Source of the DNA: Halobacterium bonnevillei
GTDB taxonomy: Archaea > Halobacteriota > Halobacteria > Halobacteriales > Halobacteriaceae
DNA: 48,775 nucleotides
NCBI RefSeq assembly: GCF_009831555.1
Contig: NZ_WUUU01000006.1
Coordinates: forward strand, 1-48,775
Reading direction: 5' to 3'
This document shows, piece after piece, positions 27,825 through 37,463 of the stretch (position 1 is the first letter of the stretch; each line of letters opens with the position of its first letter). Both the position numbers and the translations under genes were made by a program. The notes below the pieces were generated by a model. That model saw nothing but the letters and a program-made list of their open reading frames with translations. It was not told the DNA's origin and ran no database searches.

Positions 27825-28436
27825 ATGTCCGAGGAGATGGCCCCGCCCTATCGAATGGTCCCGGATGGCGGGACCGAACATCGCAACGTAAACGATGTCG
27901 TTGAAGAAGAATGGGTTGAGGAGACGACGCCGTTTGAACGAGTGTACGAAATCATCCGCACTACCTACAACCCTGCATCCGCCGGAGAGATCGCCGACCG
28001 CGCGCGCGTCTCGGCAACCACGGCGCGAAAGCACCTGCGAACGCTCGAAAGCGCTGGCGAAGTAACAACCTCCCAAGATGGGCAGACGACGTGTTATCGA
28101 CGATCGGAAACGGCAATTGTCACCGAACATGCACAGTCGCTGCTCGCAGAACTGTCCCCCGAAGAGATCGCCTCCGGCATTGCTGATATGAAGGCACAGA
28201 TACAGGAGTGGCGTGAGGAGTATGGTGTCGATTCACCTGAAGAATTCGCCCGTGAACGAGACGTCGACGACGTCGACAGCGACTACGGTGCCCTCCTCAC
28301 GGAATGGCAAACGACGCGACGCAACCTCGCACTCGCACAAGCAACACTCGCAATCGGTGAAGCAAGCAATACTGGCCACCTGACTGGCACAGATACCGAC
28401 GATGAAGGCGATAGCGATCCATCCATCGTCGTATGA
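27825..28436 (+). CDS. Winged-helix regulator, module copy C
   Basis: This encodes 203 residues from the ATG at 27825. A winged helix lies at about residues 40-95 (ASAGEIADRARVSATTARKH, then LRTLESAGEVTTSQDGQT). A coiled-coil domain follows with WREEYGVDSP. A TATA-like stretch ATTATTATACTAG lies about 27 bases upstream, so the gene is probably leaderless. It overlaps its partner by 4 bases at 28433-28436. This is the most complete copy of the module. Confidence 0.8.
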   Translation: MSEEMAPPYRMVPDGGTEHRNVNDVVEEEWVEETTPFERVYEIIRTTYNPASAGEIADRARVSATTARKHLRTLESAGEVTTSQDGQTTCYRRSETAIVTEHAQSLLAELSPEEIASGIADMKAQIQEWREEYGVDSPEEFARERDVDDVDSDYGALLTEWQTTRRNLALAQATLAIGEASNTGHLTGTDTDDEGDSDPSIVV

Positions 28437-28915
28437 CCAGCGACGAGACTCCTTCTCAACAGTCTCAGTCGGTCGAACAATCCGAGGTATTTGGGCCGAT
28501 TGACGCCGGGGCGTTGCGTGAGATTCGCGACCTGATCATGGAGCAGGAGCCGCTGGCCGAGACAGCGTCACTAGATGACCCGTTGAATCCACAGACGCTC
28601 TCGGTCGAACTGTCCGATGGAGTCGGTGCAGCGTCAACTGCTCGGATCGACATCCGGTGGAGTCTAACCGAAAACTATGCGATCCACTACACGGACGACC
28701 GGAATCAGAATTTCCGGTTCGATTGCCACCCGAAACCGGACGCGCCGAGACGACACTTCCATCCACCACCCGACGCTCCCAGCCGTCCCGTCGAGGAATC
28801 CTGTATTGCTGTGTCTGAGGCCGGCCTTGTGACGCGAGCGATTCTCCAACGATGGCGATACGCCTATACCAACGAGACGTTCGAGGGAATCTACGACGCT
28901 GAGACCCCGCCATAG
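28433..28915 (+). CDS. Partner protein of the winged-helix module, copy C
   Basis: This 160-residue protein starts MTSDETPSQQSQSVEQSEVF. The C-terminal half (ARIDIRWSLTENYAIHYTDD, then FDCHPKPDAPRRHFHPPPDA) carries the HFHPPPDA motif shared with the decayed copy B. The His-rich loop could bind metal, but no enzyme family is recognised. It is coupled to the regulator by a 4-base overlap. Confidence 0.7.
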   Translation: MTSDETPSQQSQSVEQSEVFGPIDAGALREIRDLIMEQEPLAETASLDDPLNPQTLSVELSDGVGAASTARIDIRWSLTENYAIHYTDDRNQNFRFDCHPKPDAPRRHFHPPPDAPSRPVEESCIAVSEAGLVTRAILQRWRYAYTNETFEGIYDAETPP

Positions 28916-28995
28916 CTCTACCCCTTGACGATAGGCCTGTCCTCCTTGTCCTACTGGCGGGGGACTCGTGCTTTCGGAACAGATACAACCAGCCC

Positions 28996-29517
28996 TCAGA
29001 CGATCGGTTCGAGCGGTTTCATCGTGAAATCTGACTTTGAGCAATACCGTTCTGCGAGTTCCATCAACGCTCGAGTCCGTCGGATATCGGCGACGTTGTG
29101 AGTGATGAGTAGCTCGTAAGCGCTCTCCTTCCATGCGGTGACCGCCTCGCAACTGTCGGTGAATGGATCCAGCTCGTTCAACTTGGCGCCAATCAGTTCC
29201 TCGTAGACGCCACTCAGCGTACCCTCACTCGTATTGAAACGTGTCTCGAAGACATCCATCACGTCGACGGATGGCAACGTTCCAAACGGCCACTCGAGCC
29301 CGTGCGTACAGAGGCGAGTCCGGAAAAACGGCAAGTCAAATCCGCCGTTCCACCGCTCACCGTTGTACGCGACGAGCTTTGCATCGCGTTGGGTGAATGT
29401 CGATGTGACGAACGTTGCCAGTTCGTTCAGAAGCTCCTGTTCGCTGTCGTGGAGTGAGCACTGTACTGGTGTCTCGAGCGTGTGGCACTGTTTTTGCACG
29501 ATTAACGGGAAACCCAC
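28996..29517 (-). pseudogene. Truncated 3'-5' exonuclease (RNase H-like fold)
   Basis: This encodes 173 residues from a GTG at 29517. The middle part fits an Exo II motif (YNGERWNGGFDLPFFRTR) and VDVMDVF. The end fits Exo III (ITHNVADIRRTRAL). The N-terminal Exo I motif (DxE) expected about 60 residues before Exo II is missing, and the frame upstream runs into the PQQ gene's end without a start. It is probably a 5'-truncated gene and inactive. It could also be a diverged DnaQ-like protein. Confidence 0.6.
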
Positions 29518-29560
29518 TCTGTAGGGGGTTTGTAGTGATTTTAAACGAGAACGCAGGCGG

Positions 29561-31195
29561 TCAAGTGGTGAGGACGAACACGTCTTCGGGCCAGTTCCCC
29601 ACGAGTGTCACGTCTTGGATGGTGACTGGGAGCGAGACACGGCCACCATCTGGGGTTGCTTGCGCTACGTCGAGGGCCCAGACGCCCCAGTCACCGACAT
29701 AAACCGTGTCTCCATGGATGGCAGTGGTCTGGTGGACCTCACCCGGTGTCTGGTGGTGGGTGCGTTCGTCACCGGTGGTGGCGTCGATGGTGTAGACCCC
29801 CGAGTCCGTTGCGGCGTACACCTCTGAGTCCCCGGCGATTGGGTCGGCGGTGAGTTCGGTTTCGGCCCGGAACTGCCACTCGATGTCACCTGTCGGTGCG
29901 TCGAGCGCGTGGAGTGTTCGGTCGTCGTGGCGGACGTAGACAGTGCCATTCGAGACGATTGGCGCACGCTCCAGCCCTGTTGTGGTCTCTGCGGTCCACT
30001 GTTTGGTCCCGTCTGTGGTGTCGATTGCGTGGAAGCCACCGCGGGCGCCGCTCACGTACGCCGTACCGGATGCGATGGTCGGTTTGAGGAACGTATAGTC
30101 GATTCCGGTCGTTTTGTACCGCCACTCAGTGTCGCCAGTTGTGGTGTCGAGTTTGTAGAGTGAGCCGCGTCCCTGGACGCCGCCCACCGCGTAGAGCGCG
30201 TCGCTGGTCCGGGTGAGAGCAACAATGTGATTCGAGGGGAGTTCAGTGTGCCAGTGGCTGGTGCCGTCGGCGTTAATGGCGTACACGAGGCCGCGGTCGC
30301 CGGCAACGTAGACGGTGTCCTCGTCGACAACGGGATTCGTATCGATGTCCGTCTCAGTCGTGTATGCCCATCGTTCGGTCCCGTCCGTGGTTGCGAATGC
30401 GTGGAGGGTGTTGGTCTCGGTGGCGACGTAGACGGTGTCTCCGTTCGGGGTGACGCCACCGCTGTCTGTGGCAAGCGGGTCGAGGCCGGCGGTCCATCGC
30501 TCCGCTCCGTCGGCGGCGTCTAGGGCCAGCACGCCCTCAGCGTGGACAGCGTAGATCGTAGTGCCGTCGAGGTGTGGTGTGCGGAATGCGTCGTAGGTGT
30601 TGGTGGACCATGCGAGTGGGGCGTCTGGGAGGACCGTCGGGTAGTCGGTGCCGACGACGACAGCGCCGATTTGGCCAAGCTGCTCGTGCGGGCGGCACAC
30701 GTAGCGATGGATTCCGGTGTCTTCGAAGGTATGTGCGAACGTGGCGTCGTCGCCCTCAAAGAGGTCGGATTCGAAGATTCCGTCTTTCGCGACGACGTCG
30801 TGTGCCGTCTCGTCGTCTACGTCCCAGGTAACGGTCGCTCCGGGGTCGACCTGGACTGCAACCGGGTCGAACGTGTACTGGCCACTGGACTCGATGCTGG
30901 TGACAGTGACGTCCGTCTGGCCGTACGCTGCGACGGTTTCGGGGTCCGAGTTGGCCTGTGATAGCCAGCCGTCGTAATCGGGGCGGGGCGGTCGACTTCC
31001 AGCCTCTCCACCACCACTTTCACTGGTGTCCTTGCTCGTTGACGGGGCGTCTGTCGACGCCGCTGTTGGTTCCGGCGACGATTGTGTCGTTGCCGCTGAA
31101 TCATCTGGAGTCGATGATGAACAGCCTGCGAGTCCTGAACTCAGTCCGGCGAGGGTGAGAAGGTAGGTTCGTCTGGTCGTGTCCGTGTCGGGCAT
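29561..31195 (-). CDS. Tat lipoprotein with halocyanin-type and PQQ-like beta-propeller domains
   Basis: This encodes 544 residues from the ATG at 31195. The twin-arginine signal RRTYLLTLAGLSSGLAGC has its lipobox Cys at 25. A Ser/Thr/Glu linker precedes a plastocyanin-like domain (about 95-182) with ligands His132, Cys167 and His170. The expected axial Met is replaced by Gln175 (CRPHEQLGQIG). A beta-propeller with several PQQ-type blades (GVLALDAADGAERWTAGLD, TNTLHAFATTDGTERWAYT) fills the rest. It would sit outside the membrane. A redox or scaffold role is inferred. It may be single, with the TnpB element 3 inserted just upstream. Confidence 0.85.
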   Translation of the reverse strand: MPDTDTTRRTYLLTLAGLSSGLAGCSSSTPDDSAATTQSSPEPTAASTDAPSTSKDTSESGGGEAGSRPPRPDYDGWLSQANSDPETVAAYGQTDVTVTSIESSGQYTFDPVAVQVDPGATVTWDVDDETAHDVVAKDGIFESDLFEGDDATFAHTFEDTGIHRYVCRPHEQLGQIGAVVVGTDYPTVLPDAPLAWSTNTYDAFRTPHLDGTTIYAVHAEGVLALDAADGAERWTAGLDPLATDSGGVTPNGDTVYVATETNTLHAFATTDGTERWAYTTETDIDTNPVVDEDTVYVAGDRGLVYAINADGTSHWHTELPSNHIVALTRTSDALYAVGGVQGRGSLYKLDTTTGDTEWRYKTTGIDYTFLKPTIASGTAYVSGARGGFHAIDTTDGTKQWTAETTTGLERAPIVSNGTVYVRHDDRTLHALDAPTGDIEWQFRAETELTADPIAGDSEVYAATDSGVYTIDATTGDERTHHQTPGEVHQTTAIHGDTVYVGDWGVWALDVAQATPDGGRVSLPVTIQDVTLVGNWPEDVFVLTT

Positions 31196-31231
31196 ACGGG
31201 GACGTGAAAGTGACAGCGAATAAAGGCTAGT

Positions 31232-32730
31232 GTGTAAACTACCCCACCCTACTTTGCTCACCCTAGCGGGTTCGCTCGTTGAGGGTGGGGGCTTTGATGT
31301 GGACTCCCGGCGATCAACTCTCGGCGGTTGGCCGATAGCCGTCGCCGTTCAGCGTCCCACCATTTATACGCACGTCTACTGGTGCGTCTGCCCTCCCCGA
31401 CGTGGGCGAGGAACGCAGTCTGTGTTCTCGCTTCCGCATATACCGCAGGCCGACGTTTTTCGCGCCGTTATAGTCTGCGTTGATTTCGTACCCACACTTC
31501 AGACACCGGAACTGCTCGCCGTCACGATTGTCTTCGTGAGTAAACCCACAGTCAGTACGAGAACATCGCTGACTGGTGTGGTCGGGTTCGACCTGCTCAA
31601 CCGCCACACCACGTTCTGGAGCTTTATACTCGACGTACTCGACAAGCCGGCGAAATGCCCAGCTGTGATGCCAGTCAGCGTGGGGTAGCCGCTCTCGAAT
31701 GTCAGTCAAGTCCTCGAACACGATCACGTCGCAGTCGTGGTCAACCGCCTCCTCAACGATCTCGTTGGCGACCGTGTGGATGTACTGTTTCCGCCATAGT
31801 CGCTCTCGCTTTCCAAGTCGAAGCAAGGCGTTATGCGCGGCTTGTGTCCCACGCTGTTGCATCTCTGCCCGTCGCTTCTCGAACTCCTGTATCCAGTGGT
31901 CGTACTCGTCACCGCTCCAGAACATGCCGGTGCTGGCGACGGCAAGGCTGTTCACGCCGAGGTCGATACCGAGGACTGTTTGGTGCGCGGTATCGTTCGA
32001 ACCCTCGATTTCAACAGCGTCACCGCCTGTATATACCTTCCGCGTTTTGACGTGGAAGTAGAATTCGTCGGTAGCTTGGTCGTACTGGAGTGTACTCGTC
32101 CGAAACTCGTAGTCCTCCGACAGGACGAACTCCTCGTATGGTGTTGGACTGTCTGCTGGTAACTCAAAGCCACATTCGATGCGTCCGTTCACCGTCGAAA
32201 GCGAGATTTTGTTGCGGTAGAACGTCGCACTGCGCTTGTCGTACACCAGACTCCACGAGGTGAACTCCGGCTTGTTCGTCCGTTTGCCCTGTTTCCAGCG
32301 GTCAACACCACTATCGACGGCGTGGACGGCACGCCGGATGGCTTCTTGGACAAGATTCGCGGTCAGGTCTGTTTCGTCACGGAGTCGGTCGTACAACGCA
32401 TCCCTGGCTGTCACGTTCGAGGTGATACAGTCTTCGTAGTCGGTATTGTCCCAACAGTAGTCACTAGCCCCGTTCGCACAGTAGAGGAATTGCTCGGCAG
32501 TTTCGTGGAGGTCGTCACGGTACTCGTCGGGAACGACGAGTTTGACCGGCGCGGTACGCCTGACCTCCATATTTCAGATGTTGTTTCGACGGTACTTAAT
32601 AATCCGGGAGTCAGACAGCGACAATCCCGTCATGTGTGTCGCGGAGTGTCGGCTTCCTCCCCGGCCTACTCGCTTCGCGCTTCCGACCAGTCGGAAGCTC
32701 TCGCTCCTTGAGGCCGGGGGCTCCGCCTCG
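31232..32730 (-). mobile_element. IS605/IS1341-type element 3 (tnpB only)
   Basis: On the minus strand the right end is near 31232 with arms CCCCACCCT (31242-31250) and AGGGTGGGG (31282-31290), terminus TAGTTTACAC. The left-end region has arms CCCCGGCCT (32659-32667) and AGGCCGGGG (32711-32719) with an inner TTCCGA-CCAG-TCGGAA (32681-32696). Both ends share the same hairpin plan. The outer left boundary is approximate. No tnpA gene is present. Confidence 0.72.
31314..32570 (-). CDS. tnpB: TnpB-family RNA-guided endonuclease (element 3)
   Basis: This encodes 418 residues from the ATG at 32570. Catalytic residues are Asp203 (LGIDLGV), Glu286 (VFEDLTD) and Asp366 (INADYNGA). Zinc ligands are Cys336, Cys341, Cys356 and Cys359. 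All are intact. It differs from the TnpB proteins of elements 1 and 2. The gene lies between its two hairpin ends, with the guide region pointing at the PQQ gene promoter (31196-31231). Confidence 0.92.
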   Translation of the reverse strand: MEVRRTAPVKLVVPDEYRDDLHETAEQFLYCANGASDYCWDNTDYEDCITSNVTARDALYDRLRDETDLTANLVQEAIRRAVHAVDSGVDRWKQGKRTNKPEFTSWSLVYDKRSATFYRNKISLSTVNGRIECGFELPADSPTPYEEFVLSEDYEFRTSTLQYDQATDEFYFHVKTRKVYTGGDAVEIEGSNDTAHQTVLGIDLGVNSLAVASTGMFWSGDEYDHWIQEFEKRRAEMQQRGTQAAHNALLRLGKRERLWRKQYIHTVANEIVEEAVDHDCDVIVFEDLTDIRERLPHADWHHSWAFRRLVEYVEYKAPERGVAVEQVEPDHTSQRCSRTDCGFTHEDNRDGEQFRCLKCGYEINADYNGAKNVGLRYMRKREHRLRSSPTSGRADAPVDVRINGGTLNGDGYRPTAES

Positions 32731-32839
32731 AAACTGCTGAGAACGCCGCCAGCGCCGCCACCCCACGGCAATCCAATTACGGGAGACGGCGCCGGCATTG
32801 ATGCGTTCGAGGACAGACCGAATGCTGGCTCGATAGTGG

Positions 32840-34642
32840 TTACTCGACGGTGACGCTTTTCGCGAGGTTCCGGGGTTTGTCGATGGAGCGGTCTTTCTCG
32901 TTCGCGATGTAGTACGCGAACAGCTGGAGGGCGACGTTCGCGACGACCGGCTCCATCGGCCCGCACTGGGGGATGTCGAAAGTGGTGTCGACGTGGCTGG
33001 TCGTTGCGGGGTCGCTGGAGACGCCGATGACGGGTGCGCCACGGGATTTGACCTCCTTCACGTTGTTCAGCGTCTTCTCTGGGCGCGTCTGTTCCGTTAG
33101 GAGGGCGATCACGGGTGTGTTCGGTGTGACGAGCGCGAGGGGGCCGTGTTTGAGTTCGCCTGCTGGGAAGCCTTCGGCGTGGTCGTAGGAGATCTCTTTG
33201 AGTTTGAGCGCGCTCTCCAGCGCGACTGGGTGGCCGGCATCCCGGCCGATGTAGAAGAACGAATCGCTGTCGGCGTACGCCTGGGCGGTCTCCTTGATTG
33301 CTTGTTCCTGGTCGAGGACTTGTTGGACTGCGCCGGGAAGGTCGCGGACGCTGCTGAGGAGTTCGCTGGCGTTCTCGGTCGAGATGCTGTCGCGGACTTG
33401 CCCGAGGTAGACGGTGAGGAGGGTTACGGTGGCGACCTGGGAGACGAAGGTCTTGGTTGCGGCGACCCCGATTTCGGGGCCAGCGCGGATGAAGACGGTG
33501 TCGTCTGCTTCTCGTGTGACTGTGCTGCCGAGCGTGTTTGTGAGTGCGAGGGTGCGTGCGCCCGAGCGTTTGGCTTCGCGGAGTGCGGAGAGCGTGTCGG
33601 CGGTCTCTCCGCTCTGGGTGATGGCGAGAACGAGTGTGCGCCACGGGTCGCGGCCGCCGTTGAAGGTGTACTCGCTGGCGATTTCGACGCTCACGCGAAC
33701 GTCGGCGTGTTCCTCGAGGAGTTCCGCGGCGTAGAGGCCGGCGTGATACGACGTTCCGCACGCGATGATTTGGATTTCCTCGACGGACTGCAGGTACGCT
33801 TCGGGCAGGTCGACGTCGAGGTCGACGCTAGTAGCGAGTTCGTTGATGCGGCCGGAGATCGCTTGCCGGAGTGCGGGTGGCTGTTCGTGGATCTCCTTGA
33901 GCATGTAGTGGTCGTAGCCGCCCTTTCCGGCGGCGTCAGCGTCCCAATCGAGCGTCTCGGTGTCCCGTTCGACCTCTTCGCCGTCGTTGTAAATCGTGAC
34001 GTCGTCGTCCGTGAGGTGTGCGAGGTCGCCGGATTCGAGGTAGGTCACGCGGTCGGTGTGTTCGATGAATGCGGTGGCGTCGCTACCGATGTATGTCGCG
34101 TCGTCGCTGTGGCCGAGGAGGAGTGGGCTGTCCTCACGGACGACGACGACGCCATCGTGGCCGGCCGCGGTGACCGCAATTGCGTAGCTGCCCTCTAGTT
34201 CTTGGGTTGTGCGTTGGACGGCTGTGAGGAGGGACACGTCGTCTGCGAGGTGGGTCTCGATGAGGTGTGGGATGACTTCGGTGTCGGTGTCGCTCTCGAA
34301 GATGTGGGATTCGCGGAGCTCAGACTTGAGGTCGTCGTAGTTTTCGATGATGCCGTTGTGGACGACAGCTACGTCACCCGTGCAGTCCGTGTGTGGGTGC
34401 GCGTTCTTCGTCGTCGGTTCCCCGTGCGTACTCCAGCGCGTGTGCCCAATCCCAGTCGATGGGTTCTCCGTCTGCGGGACCGTGAGTTCGTTGACCTCGC
34501 CTTCGGTTTTGCTGACGGTGACGTCGTCGCTGGCGAGCGCGATGCCCACCGAGTCGTAGCCCCTGTATTCGAGGTTCTGCAACCCCTGATGGACGATACT
34601 GCCAGCATCCCCCGGCCCGATGTAGCCCGCGATCCCACACAT
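32840..34642 (-). CDS. glmS: Glutamine--fructose-6-phosphate aminotransferase
   Basis: This encodes 600 residues from the ATG at 34642, which places the catalytic Cys at position 2 (MCGIAGYIG). Glutaminase motifs HTRWSTHGEPT and NGIIENY and sugar-isomerase motifs ACGTSYHA, ITQSGETADT and EGFPAGELKHGP are all present, ending in AKSVTVE. It makes glucosamine-6-phosphate, the entry point for amino sugars. It is transcribed on the same strand as the nucleotidyltransferase at 34892, 249 bases apart. The length is as usual. Confidence 0.96.
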   Translation of the reverse strand: MCGIAGYIGPGDAGSIVHQGLQNLEYRGYDSVGIALASDDVTVSKTEGEVNELTVPQTENPSTGIGHTRWSTHGEPTTKNAHPHTDCTGDVAVVHNGIIENYDDLKSELRESHIFESDTDTEVIPHLIETHLADDVSLLTAVQRTTQELEGSYAIAVTAAGHDGVVVVREDSPLLLGHSDDATYIGSDATAFIEHTDRVTYLESGDLAHLTDDDVTIYNDGEEVERDTETLDWDADAAGKGGYDHYMLKEIHEQPPALRQAISGRINELATSVDLDVDLPEAYLQSVEEIQIIACGTSYHAGLYAAELLEEHADVRVSVEIASEYTFNGGRDPWRTLVLAITQSGETADTLSALREAKRSGARTLALTNTLGSTVTREADDTVFIRAGPEIGVAATKTFVSQVATVTLLTVYLGQVRDSISTENASELLSSVRDLPGAVQQVLDQEQAIKETAQAYADSDSFFYIGRDAGHPVALESALKLKEISYDHAEGFPAGELKHGPLALVTPNTPVIALLTEQTRPEKTLNNVKEVKSRGAPVIGVSSDPATTSHVDTTFDIPQCGPMEPVVANVALQLFAYYIANEKDRSIDKPRNLAKSVTVE

Positions 34643-34891
34643 AGTCAGTTGGTAGTGGTGATGTCTCTGGTGCACTTAGTTGTTCGCTAAATGTGATTTT
34701 GTTAGGATCGGTGATCGACCGTAATCTCAGGATAATTTCCTCTATGCGAGTGGGGGTGAATCGCGGCGTTCAATGAGCGATTAAATCCAGTACGAGCCGA
34801 TGGTGCCGCTCAGGCTAACTATGACGAACTGCCGGGCGATCACTGGAGCTGGCCGCAGAAGGACTGAATCTGATGTTACTCGTGGTCTCTG

Positions 34892-36055
34892 TCATCCTCT
34901 CGTCACAGTGGCGTTGTCGTCGATGCGTCCCGAGACGAGCGAGGCGCTCCCGATGGTCGCGTGGTTGCCGATGATGGTGCCGGGCTCGACAGTGGCGTTT
35001 CCGCCGATGCTGACGTTGTCTCCGAGGAGGCCGCCGAAGGTGACGTCGTGGTAGACCGCATCGTTGAGAACGACGTCCGTCCTGCCGCCCTCGACGGTCG
35101 TGTTCGGGCCGATTGTCGTGTTTGCCCCGATGATGCAGTCCGTTAGGACTGCGCCAGCGTTGATCGTCGCGTCCGACAACACTACCGCATTTTCTAGTAC
35201 TGCTCCAGGGCCGACGCTCACGTTGTCCCCGAGTGTGACGCCCGGGAGGATAGCTGCCTGTGGATGGACGGTGACGTCGTCCCCGATGGTCGCGGCCGTT
35301 GCGACGACTGCGGAATCGTCGACGGTAGTCGAAGGGGTGTACGTCGAGTCCTCTCTGTCGATTAGTGAGTCGTTTACTTCGAGGAGGTCCCAGGGTTCAG
35401 AGACGTCGAGCCACGTCCCACGGTATTGGACGGCCCTGACGCGCTGGTCGGCCATGAGATTCGAAAGCGTATCCGTCAGCGCCTGTTCGCCCCTGCTGTC
35501 GGTCCGGCGGATCGCAGCGAAGATGTCCGGACTGAACGCGTAGACGCCAGCGTTGATGAAATCCGACTTCGTGAGCTCGGGAATCGGTTGCTCCTCAATC
35601 GTTGCAACGTCTCGTCCGTCCAGTTCGACGACTCCGTACCGGCTCGGTTCATCGACGCGAGTGACGCTCATCACGGTGTCGTCTGTCTCGACGTGGCGGT
35701 CCCAGACGCGTTCGAGGAGTTCGCTCTCGATGATGCGATCGCCGTTCAGCGCGATGAACGACTCCCCGACCTGTGACTCCGCCTGGAGCAAGGCGTGCCC
35801 GGTGCCCAGTTGTTGCTGCTGGACGACGTACGAGATCTCGAGGTCGTAGTCGTGGCCGTTCCCGAAGTGACTCTGGACGCGCTCCTGGTTCGACCCGACA
35901 ACGAGTACCACTCTCTCGGCGCCTGCAGCGTCCAGTGCGTCGACGATGTGTTCGAGGATGGGGCGGTTCGCGACTGGAATCATCGGCTTTGGGCGATTTT
36001 CGGTCAACGGCCACAGCCGCCGTCCCTTCCCAGCCGCCAGAACTACTGCTTGCAT
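34892..36055 (-). CDS. Sugar-1-phosphate nucleotidyltransferase with hexapeptide domain
   Basis: This encodes 387 residues. The nucleotidyltransferase signature is LAAGKGRRLWPLTENRPKPM, with ALNGD for metal. The C-terminal part is a left-handed beta helix (VVLSDATINAGAVLTDCIIG). It lacks the HLSYVGDS acetyltransferase motif of the GlmU-like protein at 19391, so it is more likely a glucose-type or other sugar-1-phosphate nucleotidyltransferase. Its place between glmS and the epimerase links it to glycan precursors. The substrate cannot be set from sequence alone. Confidence 0.85.
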   Translation of the reverse strand: MQAVVLAAGKGRRLWPLTENRPKPMIPVANRPILEHIVDALDAAGAERVVLVVGSNQERVQSHFGNGHDYDLEISYVVQQQQLGTGHALLQAESQVGESFIALNGDRIIESELLERVWDRHVETDDTVMSVTRVDEPSRYGVVELDGRDVATIEEQPIPELTKSDFINAGVYAFSPDIFAAIRRTDSRGEQALTDTLSNLMADQRVRAVQYRGTWLDVSEPWDLLEVNDSLIDREDSTYTPSTTVDDSAVVATAATIGDDVTVHPQAAILPGVTLGDNVSVGPGAVLENAVVLSDATINAGAVLTDCIIGANTTIGPNTTVEGGRTDVVLNDAVYHDVTFGGLLGDNVSIGGNATVEPGTIIGNHATIGSASLVSGRIDDNATVTRG

Positions 36056-36165
36056 TATCGAGGTAATCTCTGTGCCGGTGTAAATCTCTTCGCACGGCGG
36101 CCGACCGGCGCGGGAGTAGTTGTTCTATGGAAATCATTTTAGGCGGAGCTTTCGAGTGGCCACCA

Positions 36166-36333
36166 ATGGTTCGCTATCCTCGCCGTGTGCGGAACGCCCG
36201 CGTGAAATGCATCAGTTGCAACGCGCCGGCCGCAGAAACGACAGACGACCAGTTCGTCTGCGTCGAATGCGGAACCTCTGTTCTCGAACGGACGACAACG
36301 ACCGACCGGGAGCCAATCGCCGCAGACGACTAA
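36166..36333 (+). CDS. Small zinc-ribbon protein
   Basis: This encodes 55 residues from the ATG at 36166 (MVRYPRRVRNARVKCISCNA). A TATA-like TTTTAGG at 36137-36143 fits a leaderless start there. The ribbon is CISC and CVEC, one zinc site. The stop overlaps the convergent epimerase stop by 4 bases. Function unknown. Confidence 0.6.
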   Translation: MVRYPRRVRNARVKCISCNAPAAETTDDQFVCVECGTSVLERTTTTDREPIAADD

Positions 36334-37259
36334 TCCTCGGCGTTTGTGCGCTCGGACAGCGATCGAAGTCCCTCCCGGATCGAAATTGTCGGTTCGTACC
36401 CCAGTTCGGTTTGCGCTCTCGAAATGTCCGCGACACTCTCGTCGATGTCACCCTGACGTGGATCGGTATGCGCCGTTGGGGAGTTCGAATCGGCGAGCTC
36501 AGCGACCAGTTCTGCGAGTTCGTTGATGGTGGTCGACGTTCCCGTTCCGACGTTGTAAGCATTGCCGACGTGTTCGGTGGTCGCAGCCAGGAGGTTCGCC
36601 GCAACGACGTCCGAGATGTGGACGAAGTCGCGGGTTTGGGTGCCGTCTCCGTCTATCGTGATCGGGTTGCCGGTGCGGGCTTGCTTGCGGAAGATGGAGA
36701 TGACGCCGGCGTAGTCACCGCCGGTTTGGCGGGGGCCGTAGATATTGAAGTAGCGGAGTGCAACGGTCTCGACTCCGTAGAGGTCGTGGTAGAGGCGGGC
36801 GTAGTGGTCGATTGTGAGTTTGTCCAGCCCGTACGGTGAGGTCGGCTCCTTCGACTCGTCCTCGGGAATCGGTACTGTATCCGGGTGTCCGTAGATTGCA
36901 GCACTCGACGCGAGCACGACGCGGAAGTCTCGCTGACGAGCGAGCTCCAAGAGTTCGAGTGTCGCGGTCGTATTCGTCTCGTGGGAGTCGACGGGTCGGT
37001 CTACCGATTGTTCGACGCTGACAATCGCGGCCTCGTGGAACACGATGTCGACGGACTCGGTCAGGTCGTCTAGGACGCCCGGTTCGCGAATGTCGGCTTC
37101 GTGGACCGTCGCGCCGTCCGGGACGTATTCGCGTTTCCCGGAGGAGAGGTTGTCGAGAATGGTGACGTCATTCTCGGGAAGCAGTGCGTCAGCGACGTGG
37201 CTTCCGACGAATCCCGCGCCACCGGTGACAAGGATATCTCGGTCCTCAATGTGAGCCAT
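36330..37259 (-). CDS. NAD-dependent sugar-nucleotide epimerase/dehydratase
   Basis: This encodes 309 residues from the ATG at 37259 (MAHIEDRDILVTGGAGFVGS). The Rossmann motif TGGAGFVGSH and the active-site Tyr-x-x-x-Lys (SPYGLDKLTIDHY) are intact. The C-terminal part fits a short-chain extended SDR of the UDP-glucose 4-epimerase type. It probably makes a UDP-galactose-type sugar for the nearby transferases. The frame extends upstream to 37547, but this part is non-coding in character. Confidence 0.9.
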   Translation of the reverse strand: MAHIEDRDILVTGGAGFVGSHVADALLPENDVTILDNLSSGKREYVPDGATVHEADIREPGVLDDLTESVDIVFHEAAIVSVEQSVDRPVDSHETNTTATLELLELARQRDFRVVLASSAAIYGHPDTVPIPEDESKEPTSPYGLDKLTIDHYARLYHDLYGVETVALRYFNIYGPRQTGGDYAGVISIFRKQARTGNPITIDGDGTQTRDFVHISDVVAANLLAATTEHVGNAYNVGTGTSTTINELAELVAELADSNSPTAHTDPRQGDIDESVADISRAQTELGYEPTISIREGLRSLSERTNAED

Positions 37260-37463
37260 CGTCTCGGCGTCACGCTGGAGCACTATTAGAGTACTACTTA
37301 ACGAATCAGCGAGGATAGAATAGACAGCCAAACCTTCATATTGTCGTGAATTTAAACAGCCGTTATGGGTCATTTCGCCGGGGCAAAGACAGTTAGGGGG
37401 AATCGACCGCCACAGGGCGGATCCACCGGGAGAAAATCTCGGTGCAGTGTGGGATGGGTGTAG

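Noticed and set aside
32574-33761. Minus-strand frame of 395 codons, rich in Arg, opposite and beside glmS
   Set aside because: It is an alternate frame of glmS. Its composition (Arg/His/Pro runs) is that of a shadow.
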